From positions 248,936 through 312,935 of the forward strand of contig JANUBW010000006.1 in assembly GCA_024809215.1 (NCBI GenBank): DNA of 64,000 nucleotides, written 5' to 3'. The notes under the pieces were generated by a model. The model made no database searches. It was not told the origin of the DNA and was given only the letters and a program-made list of their open reading frames with translations. The stretch is from Niastella sp. OAS944 (lineage in GTDB: Bacteria; Bacteroidota; Bacteroidia; Chitinophagales; Chitinophagaceae). The position numbers and the translations under genes are program-made. Positions within the stretch are counted from its first letter, which is position 1, and each line of letters opens with the position of its first letter. Of the stretch, positions 55,183 through 63,682 are shown piece by piece.

Positions 55183-56952
55183 ATGCCCAATCCATATATC
55201 TCATTACTACGCACCGCATGGCATTATGCCCGCCATGAACGAAAGAAATACGTTCTTGTTTATTCCCTGTTCTTTGTTGCCAATGTGATCTATTCGCTGA
55301 ATCCCATCTTGTTTGGATGGTTTGTAGGAAAGATACAGCAGGATACTAAACAGGTTTTCTATTACGCCATGCTATATGCGGTTACTTATTTTAGCCTGAA
55401 GTTTGTTGAATGGTGTTTTCACGGGCCCTCGCGTATTATGGAGCGGGACCTGGCTTTTAATCTTAGCCGTAATTTTCTGATGGAAAGGTATCACCAGGCC
55501 CTGCATTTACCGGTTAAGTGGCACCAGGACCATCACAGCGGTTCCACCATCAATCGAATCAGAAAGGCCTATGAAGCGCTGAAAGAGTTTTTCGATAAAG
55601 GCTTTATGTATATTCATGCCCTGGGCAAAATGGTGTTCTCCGTGATCGCCATGTTGTATTTTTCTCCGCTCTTTGGCAGCATCGGCATCCTGCTTGGTAT
55701 ATTCACCATTTGGATCATAATGCGATTCGATAAACCGTTCATTAAAGCAATGGATGAACAGAATGAGCGCGAGCATGTGGTTTCCTCCACACTGTTCGAT
55801 AGTCTATCCAATATTATGACCGTGATAACCCTGCGGTTGGAAAAAAGCATGGAAAGCGGATTGCTCAGTAAGATCCAGTTGATAGTGCCGTCTTTTAAAA
55901 AACGCGTATCCATCAATGAATGGAAATGGTTTGTGGCCGATATGATGGTGACGCTTATATACGTAGTGATCACGGCAGGTTTTGTATGGCAGAACTGGGA
56001 AACAGGCAAGGTGTTTCCTGTAGCCGGCCTGGTTACCTTACTCGGATTTGTAAACCAGTTCACCACCGTGTTCCATGATGTAGCCTGGCAATACACCGAA
56101 ATTATACAATACAACACGCATGTTGAAACCGCCCGTAATATTGAAAAAGCATTTCATGAGCAACATCGTGCCGATGAATTGACCGACCTGCCCAATACCT
56201 GGCAAACCATAGAGCTAAAGAACCTGAACTTTTCGCACCGCGTTCAATACGATAGCGAACATGCGCCACAAAGCCTGCACAACCTTAATCTTACAATTGG
56301 TAAAGGAAAGCGCATAGCATTGATAGGAGAGAGTGGCAGCGGTAAAAGCACCCTGCTGTCTTTATTAAGAGGGTTATACGATCCGCAGGATGGTATGCAG
56401 CTGCTGGTTGATGGTAAACCGTATTCATTAGCCACCATCAATGAAACGGTAACCCTGTTTCCGCAGGAGCCGGAAATATTCGAGAATACCATTGCATATA
56501 ATATAACACTTGGCTTACCCTTTACCGATGAAGAGATCATGGCTGTTAGTGAAAGTGCTCATTTTACCGACGTAATTCATCAACTACCTAACGGCCTTGG
56601 ATCGGATATCAGGGAAAAAGGTGTTAACCTCTCGGGCGGACAAAAACAACGCCTGGCGCTGGCCCGTGGTATACTGGCTGCCCGCGAAAGCGAAGTGGTG
56701 TTGCTTGATGAGCCCACCAGCAGCGTAGATCCTAAAACGGAAGCCATGATCTATCAAAAGATGTTCACTGCTTTTAAAGACAAGGCGATCATTTCATCGA
56801 TGCACCGACTGCATTTATTAAGTCAGTTCGACTATGTATATGTATTGAAACAGGGAAGAGTAGTGGCCGAAGGATCGTTTACTTACCTGCGTGAACATAA
56901 TCCCATCTTTCAGGAGCTATGGCGGCACCAGGAGCATACATCCGTTAAATAA
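55183..56952 (+). CDS. ABC exporter (fused membrane and ATPase domains)
   Basis: 589 aa. The membrane half (about 1-320) has several helices, e.g. VLVYSLFFVANVIYSLNPIL. The ATPase half (about 345-585) has Walker A GESGSGKST (near 382), signature LSGGQKQRLALARG, Walker B VVLLDEPTS (near 509) and an H-loop SSMHR. Half-size exporters of this type dimerise to move lipids, peptides or drugs out of the cytoplasm. It is a single-gene unit after a terminator, and the next gene starts 43 nt later. The substrate is unknown. Confidence 0.92.
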   Translation: MPNPYISLLRTAWHYARHERKKYVLVYSLFFVANVIYSLNPILFGWFVGKIQQDTKQVFYYAMLYAVTYFSLKFVEWCFHGPSRIMERDLAFNLSRNFLMERYHQALHLPVKWHQDHHSGSTINRIRKAYEALKEFFDKGFMYIHALGKMVFSVIAMLYFSPLFGSIGILLGIFTIWIIMRFDKPFIKAMDEQNEREHVVSSTLFDSLSNIMTVITLRLEKSMESGLLSKIQLIVPSFKKRVSINEWKWFVADMMVTLIYVVITAGFVWQNWETGKVFPVAGLVTLLGFVNQFTTVFHDVAWQYTEIIQYNTHVETARNIEKAFHEQHRADELTDLPNTWQTIELKNLNFSHRVQYDSEHAPQSLHNLNLTIGKGKRIALIGESGSGKSTLLSLLRGLYDPQDGMQLLVDGKPYSLATINETVTLFPQEPEIFENTIAYNITLGLPFTDEEIMAVSESAHFTDVIHQLPNGLGSDIREKGVNLSGGQKQRLALARGILAARESEVVLLDEPTSSVDPKTEAMIYQKMFTAFKDKAIISSMHRLHLLSQFDYVYVLKQGRVVAEGSFTYLREHNPIFQELWRHQEHTSVK

Positions 56953-56995
56953 AAATCCCTATCTTCCCACTGGTCAAAACTGATTCAGCATATAT

Positions 56996-58240
56996 ATGAT
57001 AGCCACAGACGTTTGCATTATTGGTGCCGGACCGGCAGGGGCCGCCGCTGCTTTACAGTTGCAGCAATTGAATATTCCCTGCGTGGTAGTTGACAAAGCT
57101 GTATTCCCCCGCGACAAGATCTGTGGCGATGGCCTGAGCGGTAAAGTACTTACTGCCTTAAATCGCATCGATAAAAGCATTGGCGATCGTCTTTGCCGGT
57201 TCCCCGCAAAAGAAGGGAGTTGGGGTGTTACCTTTTCTGCCCCCAGCCGCGATTCGCTCGATATTGCTTACCAGCCCGATTATAACAGCCATACAAAAAG
57301 CGGCATTCCCGCCGGTTTTGTTTGCAAACGAATAGACTTCGATAACTTCCTGGTTGAAGAAATGAAACGATGCGCCGGCATTCAGTTATTTCAGGGCCAG
57401 GCTGTAGATAAGTATAGCTTGCAGCATGACGGCTATCTGCTCTCCAGTGCCGACGGTTCTTTTTCAGTAAAAGCAAAACTGGTGATCGTTGCCAATGGCG
57501 CCCATTCTTCTTTTACCAAAGAAACAGCCAACATACATATGGAGCCGCAGCATTACTGCGCGGGCATCAGGGCTTACTACAAAGGCGTTACAGGATTAAG
57601 CCCCGATGGATTTATTGAATTACATTTTCTTCGCTCACTGCTGCCCGGTTATTTCTGGATCTTTCCCTTGCCCAATGGCGAAGCCAATGTAGGCATCAGC
57701 ATATTAAGTTCAGTGGTACGTAAACGGAAAATGAACCTGAAGAAAATGCTGCAGGAGGTAATTGCGAACGACCTTGTAATGAAGAAGCGGTTTAAAAATG
57801 CAACCGTAGTAAGTGCTATTGAAGGGTTTGGTTTACCGCTTGGAAGCAAAAGACGTGTGCTTTCTGGTGACCGCTTTATGCTAACCGGCGACGCGGCTTA
57901 TCTCATTGATCCTTTTACGGGCGAAGGTATTGGCAATGCCTTATATTCGGGCCGTATAGCTGCACAACAGTCCGCTGCCTGTTTAAAGGCAAATAATTTT
58001 TCTGCCGCTGTCATGAAAGCGTATGATGATGAGGTATACAGGATACTGGGTCCCGAACTACGCTTAAGCACCAGGCTGCAACGGCTGGCCAATAATACCT
58101 GGTTGTTTAATTTCTTAATGAAAACAGCTATGCGCAACAAACAATTACGCGAGTTAATGTCGTGTATGTTCTATGAAATAGATCTGCGAAAAAAGCTGGC
58201 GCAGCCTTCGTTTTATGTTAAGATGTTATTGAACAGGTAA
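56996..58240 (+). CDS. FAD-dependent oxidoreductase, geranylgeranyl reductase type
   Basis: 414 aa. Residues 5-35 form the FAD-binding Rossmann start (DVCIIGAGPAGAAAALQL). DKICGDGLSGKVL (near 41) is the signature of the geranylgeranyl reductase/halogenase group, and GDAAYLIDPFTGEGIGNAL (near 298) closes the FAD site. Members hydrogenate isoprenoid double bonds or oxidise other lipid-like substrates. No carotenoid or quinone genes lie nearby to fix the substrate. It converges on a minus-strand operon with 14 nt between stops. Confidence 0.85.
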   Translation: MIATDVCIIGAGPAGAAAALQLQQLNIPCVVVDKAVFPRDKICGDGLSGKVLTALNRIDKSIGDRLCRFPAKEGSWGVTFSAPSRDSLDIAYQPDYNSHTKSGIPAGFVCKRIDFDNFLVEEMKRCAGIQLFQGQAVDKYSLQHDGYLLSSADGSFSVKAKLVIVANGAHSSFTKETANIHMEPQHYCAGIRAYYKGVTGLSPDGFIELHFLRSLLPGYFWIFPLPNGEANVGISILSSVVRKRKMNLKKMLQEVIANDLVMKKRFKNATVVSAIEGFGLPLGSKRRVLSGDRFMLTGDAAYLIDPFTGEGIGNALYSGRIAAQQSAACLKANNFSAAVMKAYDDEVYRILGPELRLSTRLQRLANNTWLFNFLMKTAMRNKQLRELMSCMFYEIDLRKKLAQPSFYVKMLLNR

Positions 58241-58242
58241 GC

Positions 58243-58288
58243 ATTCAACCAGCCCTACGGGGCGCCATTCAAATTGTGCTGGTTGAAT
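58243..58288. terminator. Inverted repeat between convergent genes
   Basis: ATTCAACCAGC (58243-58253) and GCTGGTTGAAT (58278-58288) are perfect 11-bp arms with a 24-nt loop. It probably terminates one or both convergent units. The right arm encodes the last residues of the 97-aa gene. Confidence 0.5.
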
Positions 58289-58548
58289 ACTTCTTTGGTA
58301 ATTAAGCGAACGTTTTCTGTAAGCTCAGAAAGCGTACAACTAAGTATATTGATATTTACGGGTAGTTCGTTCACCGTCTCCATCAGTTCGAGGCATAACA
58401 TATTTTGCCCATTCACTTCTTTATCACCTTTAAGCCGGGCAAAAAGCCGGTAAGCGGCTTCGCGGTCATTGCCAATTTCAAAACGGCCATAAGTTTCGGG
58501 CCCGGTTGGTGTGGCAATATGACAAATGATATAAAAGTTAGTTTGCAT
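58255..58548 (-). CDS. Small hypothetical protein (97 aa), last gene of the NEW3/ABC operon
   Basis: The 97 residues begin MQTNFYIICHIATPTGPETY and continue FEIGNDREAAYRLFARLKGD and LCLELMETVNELP, with no signal peptide. It looks like a compact alpha/beta domain. No family is recognised, though the pattern is that of a conserved cytoplasmic protein. It starts 18 nt after the permease stop and is probably co-transcribed with the ABC genes. Confidence 0.65.
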   Translation of the reverse strand: MQTNFYIICHIATPTGPETYGRFEIGNDREAAYRLFARLKGDKEVNGQNMLCLELMETVNELPVNINILSCTLSELTENVRLITKEVFNQHNLNGAP

Positions 58549-58566
58549 ACTGATGTGCTTTTGTAA

Positions 58567-59589
58567 TTACGACCTGATCTCTCTTCTCATGAACCAGTAA
58601 TACGCCAGCGCAAAACAAACAGTGGTGGCTGCAATTAAACCGGTTAATTGTGGCCATACGATCATTATACTTTCCCTGAATGACAGTGGAGTGGGTATAG
58701 CGCCCGCCATTTGTTCCACCGTAAGCGCTCCCAGGCTGCGCACAGCCGGCATCAATAATACCGTGGTGGCGTCAGTGTATAACTGTCCCGGCGAAATTCT
58801 TAGCAGATCGAGGATCAGATTATTATAATAAAGAATGTCCTCTTGCAAAAGAAATGCCGGGTCGGGAAGAAAGGCTTTCACGATCATATTCACCACAATT
58901 TTGTAAAATATGGTGAAGAACAGCCAAATGCCAATGGCCGTAAGCGCCGATGTGGTAGCCTGTTTAAATTTCACTGAAAGCAGAATGGAAAGGCTCAGCC
59001 AGAAACCAACGTATAACACGGTAAGCAGCGTGAACGCAAGTATGCGCAGCAGTTCTACCCACTCAATCATTACACCGGTTATTAGTAAACCGCCGCCGAT
59101 CATTAGCAACGCAAGCGAAAGGAATAGGGTGGTAATAACAATGAGCGGACTAATAAATTTTGCCAGCAGAAAATTGTCGCGGTAAATGGGTTGCGCCAGC
59201 AAACGGATTAATGTTCCATTTTGTTGCTCAGCGTTTACCGCATCGAACCCCAAGCCAATACCTAAAATGGCGCCTAAAAAGCTCATGAAGATGTGGAACG
59301 ACGGCAGAGAACCATCGGTTGTTGTAAGTATTTTTAAATACAGCAGAAACCGTTCCGGTTCATTAACGCCTGCGCCGGGTTTTATATTGGCGAGCGACAC
59401 ATACATCGACGCTATGAACGTAAGTACTATCAATGCCAATAGTACTATAAACCGCCAGCTTCGCACCTGGTCGGCAATTTCTTTTCTTACCATTATGCCA
59501 AACGGAGAAGCTGGTCGTTCAACCGCAATCGGATTAATTTTGATTTTTCTTAAAAAAAGACCTTTGAAATATATTGCCGGATTTTCCAT
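58567..59589 (-). CDS. ABC-2 type transporter permease
   Basis: 340 aa with about six membrane helices (e.g. FIVLLALIVLTFIASMYVS near 50 and the C-terminal LTGLIAATTVCFALAYYWFM). VNAEQQNGTLIRLLAQPI is the typical ABC-2 coupling segment. The start at 59589 overlaps the ATPase gene by 56 nt; an alternative ATG (59493) would remove the overlap but also a 32-residue leader. With the ATPase it forms a transporter of unknown substrate, similar in layout to NosY/GldF-type systems. Confidence 0.85.
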   Translation of the reverse strand: MENPAIYFKGLFLRKIKINPIAVERPASPFGIMVRKEIADQVRSWRFIVLLALIVLTFIASMYVSLANIKPGAGVNEPERFLLYLKILTTTDGSLPSFHIFMSFLGAILGIGLGFDAVNAEQQNGTLIRLLAQPIYRDNFLLAKFISPLIVITTLFLSLALLMIGGGLLITGVMIEWVELLRILAFTLLTVLYVGFWLSLSILLSVKFKQATTSALTAIGIWLFFTIFYKIVVNMIVKAFLPDPAFLLQEDILYYNNLILDLLRISPGQLYTDATTVLLMPAVRSLGALTVEQMAGAIPTPLSFRESIMIVWPQLTGLIAATTVCFALAYYWFMRREIRS

Positions 59590-60547
59590 TGGTTTCTTTT
59601 TCAGTTACATTGATTTCAAAATAGCGTTGATAGATCTCTTCAAGTCCATACTCTTTCTGTTGAACATTAATAATATCAAAATCATGTGCAACAAAAAAGC
59701 GTACAAACGACGGCGTAAGGCCCGGTGTGCCAGTTATTTCAATGCCATTGTTTGTGAATTCAACCGAGCTAACTCCTTCTGTGTTCAGCAATTCCTGTCT
59801 GTGCGCATCGGTAAGTCGTGAATGATCGGCAAAGGAAAAATTAACCAGCTGCGATTCTCCCGATACCTGGTGCGAAAGCCGGGAAATATGATCATTGGCC
59901 AGCAATTTACCTTCTACAAAAATGCCCACCCGGTCGCAAACCTGTTGCACCTGGTTCAGGTGGTGCGATGATAATAATACCGTGATATTTTGTTGCCGGC
60001 TTAACTGCCTTATAAGTGCAAGGAATTCTTTCACGCCGCTGGGATCGATGCCATTGGTTGGTTCATCGAGAATAATTACTTCAGGTTGTTTTATAAGTAC
60101 CTCGGCAAGGCCCAGCCGTTGTTTCATACCACGTGAGTAGGTGCCGGCCTTTTTATGCATCGCATTTTCCAACCCCACCATTTTCATCATTTCTACGGCC
60201 CGGTCGCGTACCTGTGTTTCCTGAAGGCCATTTAGCCTGGCAATATATATAAGGTTGTCGAGCGCATTCATGCCATCATAAAAACCCATATTGTCGGGCA
60301 TGTAGCCAACCTTTCGTTTAACAGCAACGGGATTGCTGGTTGCGTTGACACCACAAACTGTAACGGAGCCGGCTGTAGGCTCAGTAAGCCCAAGCATCAT
60401 TAAGATAGTAGTGGTTTTGCCGGCGCCATTTGGTCCAAGAAGGCCATAGATCTCTCCTTTCCCAATGGTGAGATTGAGATTGTTTACAGCCTTTAAAGAA
60501 CCATACACTTTGGTCAACCCTATTAATTCAATGACAGGATTTTCCAT
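59534..60547 (-). CDS. ABC transporter ATP-binding protein
   Basis: 337 aa. Walker A is GLLGPNGAGKTTT (near residue 40), with Q-loop region VGYMPDNMGFYDG, signature YSRGMKQRLGLAEVL and Walker B VIILDEPTNGIDP. The C-terminal extension after about 220 is typical of drug/Nod/Gld-type ATPases. The signature starts with Tyr-Ser-Arg-Gly in place of LSGGQ, as is common in this subgroup. It is 12 nt after the NEW3 gene and overlaps the permease gene, so it is translationally coupled. Confidence 0.92.
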   Translation of the reverse strand: MENPVIELIGLTKVYGSLKAVNNLNLTIGKGEIYGLLGPNGAGKTTTILMMLGLTEPTAGSVTVCGVNATSNPVAVKRKVGYMPDNMGFYDGMNALDNLIYIARLNGLQETQVRDRAVEMMKMVGLENAMHKKAGTYSRGMKQRLGLAEVLIKQPEVIILDEPTNGIDPSGVKEFLALIRQLSRQQNITVLLSSHHLNQVQQVCDRVGIFVEGKLLANDHISRLSHQVSGESQLVNFSFADHSRLTDAHRQELLNTEGVSSVEFTNNGIEITGTPGLTPSFVRFFVAHDFDIINVQQKEYGLEEIYQRYFEINVTEKETNGKSGNIFQRSFFKKNQN

Positions 60548-60559
60548 ACTGATAGTTTC

Positions 60560-61426
60560 TTATCTTCTACCGTATTTTCTAATTAATACATACACCATTC
60601 CAACTGCCAGCAGGATCACTGTTATACCCAGCCAGCCTGCCAGCCACGAGGTGGTTACAGTTAGCCTGTGCGTTGATTCGGCAGTAGCGTTGTTGTTCTT
60701 AACAGTGAATTTGGTAAGGTAGTCGCCGGCAATCGTTTTGTCGGGTACATTTAAATTGGCCACCACATTGATTGAGCTGCCGGGATCGAGCCGTTCAATT
60801 TTTGCCGGCTCAAATGATACATTCCAGTTGGTAGGTGTTTGTGCAGCAAGCTCAAGATTATCGAGTGGCAGGGAGCCCTCGTTCTTAAGCGATAAATAAA
60901 TAGGCTTGCGGCTGCCTTCGGTAACTTCCTCGCTAAGCAATCCGTTTGGCGTAGTAAGCTCTATGGTGTAAGAACCTTTTACAACAGCCTCCAGGTTAAG
61001 TTCAAGCGAACTTCCATCAGATAAAGCTACAACTGGTATAGCGTATTTACCTGGTTTTACGGAAGGCGAAGGAGTAAGCTCAATTGAAACATCCTGTGAT
61101 TTGTTTGAATCGAGTTTAAATGAAGTAACCTGCATGCCATCAACTCTGAATACGCTGTTCCAGCCGGCGGGCGTCCTGGCTTGTAATTCATAAATGGCCG
61201 AACGGTTTTGGCCGTTAAAAAGCGAAGCGGTGAAACGGAATGTTTCTTTGGCTGTGGCTTCCAGGTTCATAAGCCGTGCAGAAAAACTTGAGCTTCTGGC
61301 AGGACCTGAATTGCCGGGAGCAGCCTGGGTTAGTAAAGAAAGGGTTGAAAAAAACAGAACTACAAAAAAACGGGGGCTAAGTCCACGGGCTTCAATTCGC
61401 CGTGTTTGACGATGTAGCGCTAACAT
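60560..61426 (-). CDS. NEW3-domain membrane-anchored protein
   Basis: 288 aa. A signal peptide (FFVVLFFSTLSLLTQAAPG) is followed by two or more Ig-like NEW3 domains, e.g. NKSQDVSIELTPSPSVKPGK and LDPGSSINVVANLNVPDKTI. A C-terminal membrane helix (AGWLGITVILLAVGMVYVLI) with a basic tail makes it periplasmic and anchored. The NEW3-ATPase-permease order recurs in diverse bacteria. The NEW3 protein presumably serves the transporter, perhaps as an extracytoplasmic adaptor; its ligand is unknown. Confidence 0.85.
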   Translation of the reverse strand: MLALHRQTRRIEARGLSPRFFVVLFFSTLSLLTQAAPGNSGPARSSSFSARLMNLEATAKETFRFTASLFNGQNRSAIYELQARTPAGWNSVFRVDGMQVTSFKLDSNKSQDVSIELTPSPSVKPGKYAIPVVALSDGSSLELNLEAVVKGSYTIELTTPNGLLSEEVTEGSRKPIYLSLKNEGSLPLDNLELAAQTPTNWNVSFEPAKIERLDPGSSINVVANLNVPDKTIAGDYLTKFTVKNNNATAESTHRLTVTTSWLAGWLGITVILLAVGMVYVLIRKYGRR

Positions 61427-61550
61427 AAGATTAACAAACAGGTTTTAATTATTTATTAATAGAATAAAAGCGCCTTGAAAAAGGCAAGCTAAATTAATAA
61501 AGAGAAATAATTTCTTCCAAATGAAATTGAAAAAAAATTTTAAGAACAGA

Positions 61551-62435
61551 TTAAACTGCATTGGCCAGCCGGTGCTGCTTGCGATAATTGTCGGGCGTAA
61601 TACCTGTCATTTTTTTAAAGATGCGCGAAAAATGCGGCAGGCTGCTAAAGCCGGTTTGGGTGGCAATTTCTGCATACATCATATTGGTAGTGGCAATTAA
61701 ATACTGCGCCCGCTCAATGCGCTTTGCATGAATATATTGCAGCGGTCTTTCTCCCGTAAATTGTAAAAATACCCTCGAAAAATAATCATGGTTCTGATTG
61801 GCGCGTTGTGCCAGCTGGGCAATGGTCAACGCCTCATTCAAATGCAATTGAATATAACTCATGGCATCCAGCACCTTTGAAGGAATGGCTTCCTCGCTCT
61901 TAGTGGAACTGCTGGCCGGCAAAAAGCGCGACAGTAATTGTAATAGGATGCCCTGTGTTTCCATATAGGCAGCATCGCTGGTGCGATTGTTCAACTCTTC
62001 ATATTCGCGGTAATATTCATTCTTTTCATATACTTTGGGATTGTCTGACCGGTTGATGCCTCGGCCGGGATTTATTTGCAGCATTCGTTTGAAGTTTGCG
62101 GCATCTATATCGCCGGCCTGTACTTTCATTAATGTACGATGATGCTGGAAAAGCGAAAGGCCATCGGGCGACTCTTCAAAGAATTGAATAAAATACTGGC
62201 TCAAATGCGCGTTGCAATGCAAATTGCATAGGGTATAACTGGGAATAAGATACAAATGCCCGGGTTCCAGCTTAAGGTTGATCTGGCTGTTCGAAACGGA
62301 TCCTTCACCTTCATCGATGTAATAAAGCCGATAATAAGGACTGATCACATTCTTGTAATTCCATTTAGAGGTGAGGTGCACATGATCGATGTGCAGCAGG
62401 GAAAATGAATGTTTTAACAATCTCCGGTTCATCAT
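61551..62435 (-). CDS. AraC-family transcriptional regulator
   Basis: 294 aa with a cupin-like sensor domain (about 30-100, including LEPGHLYLIPSYTLCNLHC) and a C-terminal double HTH (about 190-290: LTIAQLAQRANQNHDYFSRVF and MYAEIATQTGFSSLPHFSRI). It is divergent from the aldo/keto reductase at 62559 and shares a 123-bp promoter region with it. It probably responds to a sugar and controls that gene and those beyond. Confidence 0.9.
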   Translation of the reverse strand: MMNRRLLKHSFSLLHIDHVHLTSKWNYKNVISPYYRLYYIDEGEGSVSNSQINLKLEPGHLYLIPSYTLCNLHCNAHLSQYFIQFFEESPDGLSLFQHHRTLMKVQAGDIDAANFKRMLQINPGRGINRSDNPKVYEKNEYYREYEELNNRTSDAAYMETQGILLQLLSRFLPASSSTKSEEAIPSKVLDAMSYIQLHLNEALTIAQLAQRANQNHDYFSRVFLQFTGERPLQYIHAKRIERAQYLIATTNMMYAEIATQTGFSSLPHFSRIFKKMTGITPDNYRKQHRLANAV

Positions 62436-62520
62436 GATGGCAGCTTGAACTGCAAAGAAAAGGTCGGATTCGTATAAAACAAAGTCTTATTTTTTACAGG
62501 AAGAAAATACCTGGGCGGCC

Positions 62521-62528
62521 TACATTTG
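62521..62528 (+). promoter_or_regulatory. -7 element of the aldo/keto reductase gene
   Basis: TACATTTG matches TAnnTTTG exactly, 30 nt before ATG 62559, inside the divergent region shared with the AraC gene. Confidence 0.5.
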
Positions 62529-62558
62529 TTGATCAACGATTAAAATTAATAATATCTG

Positions 62559-63578
62559 ATGAGCGAGATCAAATTGCCAAAAGTGGTGGTGGGCACCAGC
62601 GGGTTGGGAAACCTGTATGTGGCTTTACCGGAGGCCGATAAATGCGCTATTGTAGGTGAATGGATAAAGTATTCCGGCAAACCGGCCGTGTTCGACAGTG
62701 CCGGTAAATATGGCGCCGGCCAGTCGCTGGAGTCGTTGGGAAATTGTTTGCGCCAGCTACAGGTAAAACCAGCGGATGTATTGATCAGTAATAAACTGGG
62801 CTGGTACCGCATCCCCCTCACCGGCCCCGAACCAACATTTGAGCCTGGCGTGTGGAAGGATATTAAACATGATGCAGAACAGCGGATCAGCTATGAAGGA
62901 ATTTTACAATGTTACGAACAGGGCAATGAATTGCTGAACGGTTATCATGCAGAACTGGTATCGGTACACGATCCGGATGAATACCTGGCCGCTGCAAAAG
63001 ATAGTACAGACCGTGCTCAACGGTTTGAAAATGTAAAAGAAGCTTACCGTGCTTTGTTTGAATTAAAAGCTGCCGGTAAAGTAAAAGCAGTGGGCGTGGG
63101 CGCCAAAACCTGGACGGTCATAAAAGAGATCACCGACCAGGTGCGGCTCGACTGGGTTATGATAGCCAACAGTATGACCCTGCATTCGCACCCGGCCGAC
63201 CTGTTGCAATACATGCAACAATTAAAGGATAAGGGTACACTTATTATTAACTCGGCCGTTTTTAACGGCGGCTTTTTAACCGGGGGTGATTTTTACAATT
63301 ATAAACCGGTTACAGCAGGTAACCCAAAGGACGATGCCTTATTGCAATGGCGTAAAGACTTCTTTGCCCTTTGCGAAGCATATGGTGTTGAACCAGCTCA
63401 TGCCTGTATTCAGTTTGGTATAAATGGTCCTGGTGTAACCAGTATTGCATTAAGCACCAGCCGGCCACAGAAAGTAAAAGGCAATGTTGATATGGCAACT
63501 ACGCCCATGCCTGCCGGTTTTTGGGCTGAAGCAAAAAAACGCCTCCACCTCGATGGGCTGTTTGCCCCCCTTATTTGA
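62559..63578 (+). CDS. Aldo/keto reductase, L-fucose (aldose 1-)dehydrogenase-like
   Basis: 339 aa with the full tetrad: Asp 46 and Tyr 51 (FDSAGKYG), Lys 79 (ISNKLGW), His 137 (SVHDPDEYL). The opening VVVGTSGLGNLYVALPE and the FTLYG-less short active-site loop resemble D-threo-aldose/L-fucose dehydrogenases, which oxidise fucose to the lactone using NAD(P). An AraC gene is divergent and a lyase-like gene follows. The GH95 fucosidase elsewhere in the window would supply fucose, but that link is inferred. Confidence 0.85.
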   Translation: MSEIKLPKVVVGTSGLGNLYVALPEADKCAIVGEWIKYSGKPAVFDSAGKYGAGQSLESLGNCLRQLQVKPADVLISNKLGWYRIPLTGPEPTFEPGVWKDIKHDAEQRISYEGILQCYEQGNELLNGYHAELVSVHDPDEYLAAAKDSTDRAQRFENVKEAYRALFELKAAGKVKAVGVGAKTWTVIKEITDQVRLDWVMIANSMTLHSHPADLLQYMQQLKDKGTLIINSAVFNGGFLTGGDFYNYKPVTAGNPKDDALLQWRKDFFALCEAYGVEPAHACIQFGINGPGVTSIALSTSRPQKVKGNVDMATTPMPAGFWAEAKKRLHLDGLFAPLI

Positions 63579-63613
63579 CAGATCACACCGCCATAGTTTC
63601 ATAGTAAGGTAAA

Positions 63614-63649
63614 TACATTTGATCAGGCCAGGTTTTTCCTGGCCTGATC
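63614..63649 (+). promoter_or_regulatory. -7 element abutting a 12-bp hairpin
   Basis: TACATTTG (63614-63621) matches TAnnTTTG. It runs straight into GATCAGGCCAGG/CCTGGCCTGATC (63621-63632 and 63638-63649), a perfect 12-bp stem with a T5 loop. The hairpin may terminate the previous gene or lie in the start-site region of the next one, whose ATG is at 63683. Confidence 0.45.
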
Positions 63650-63682
63650 TGCTATTACCATAACTATTAAATACTAACGATT

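Noticed and set aside
59186..59821. 211-aa plus-strand open frame opposite the ABC genes
   Set aside because: It is antisense to two well-supported ABC transporter genes.
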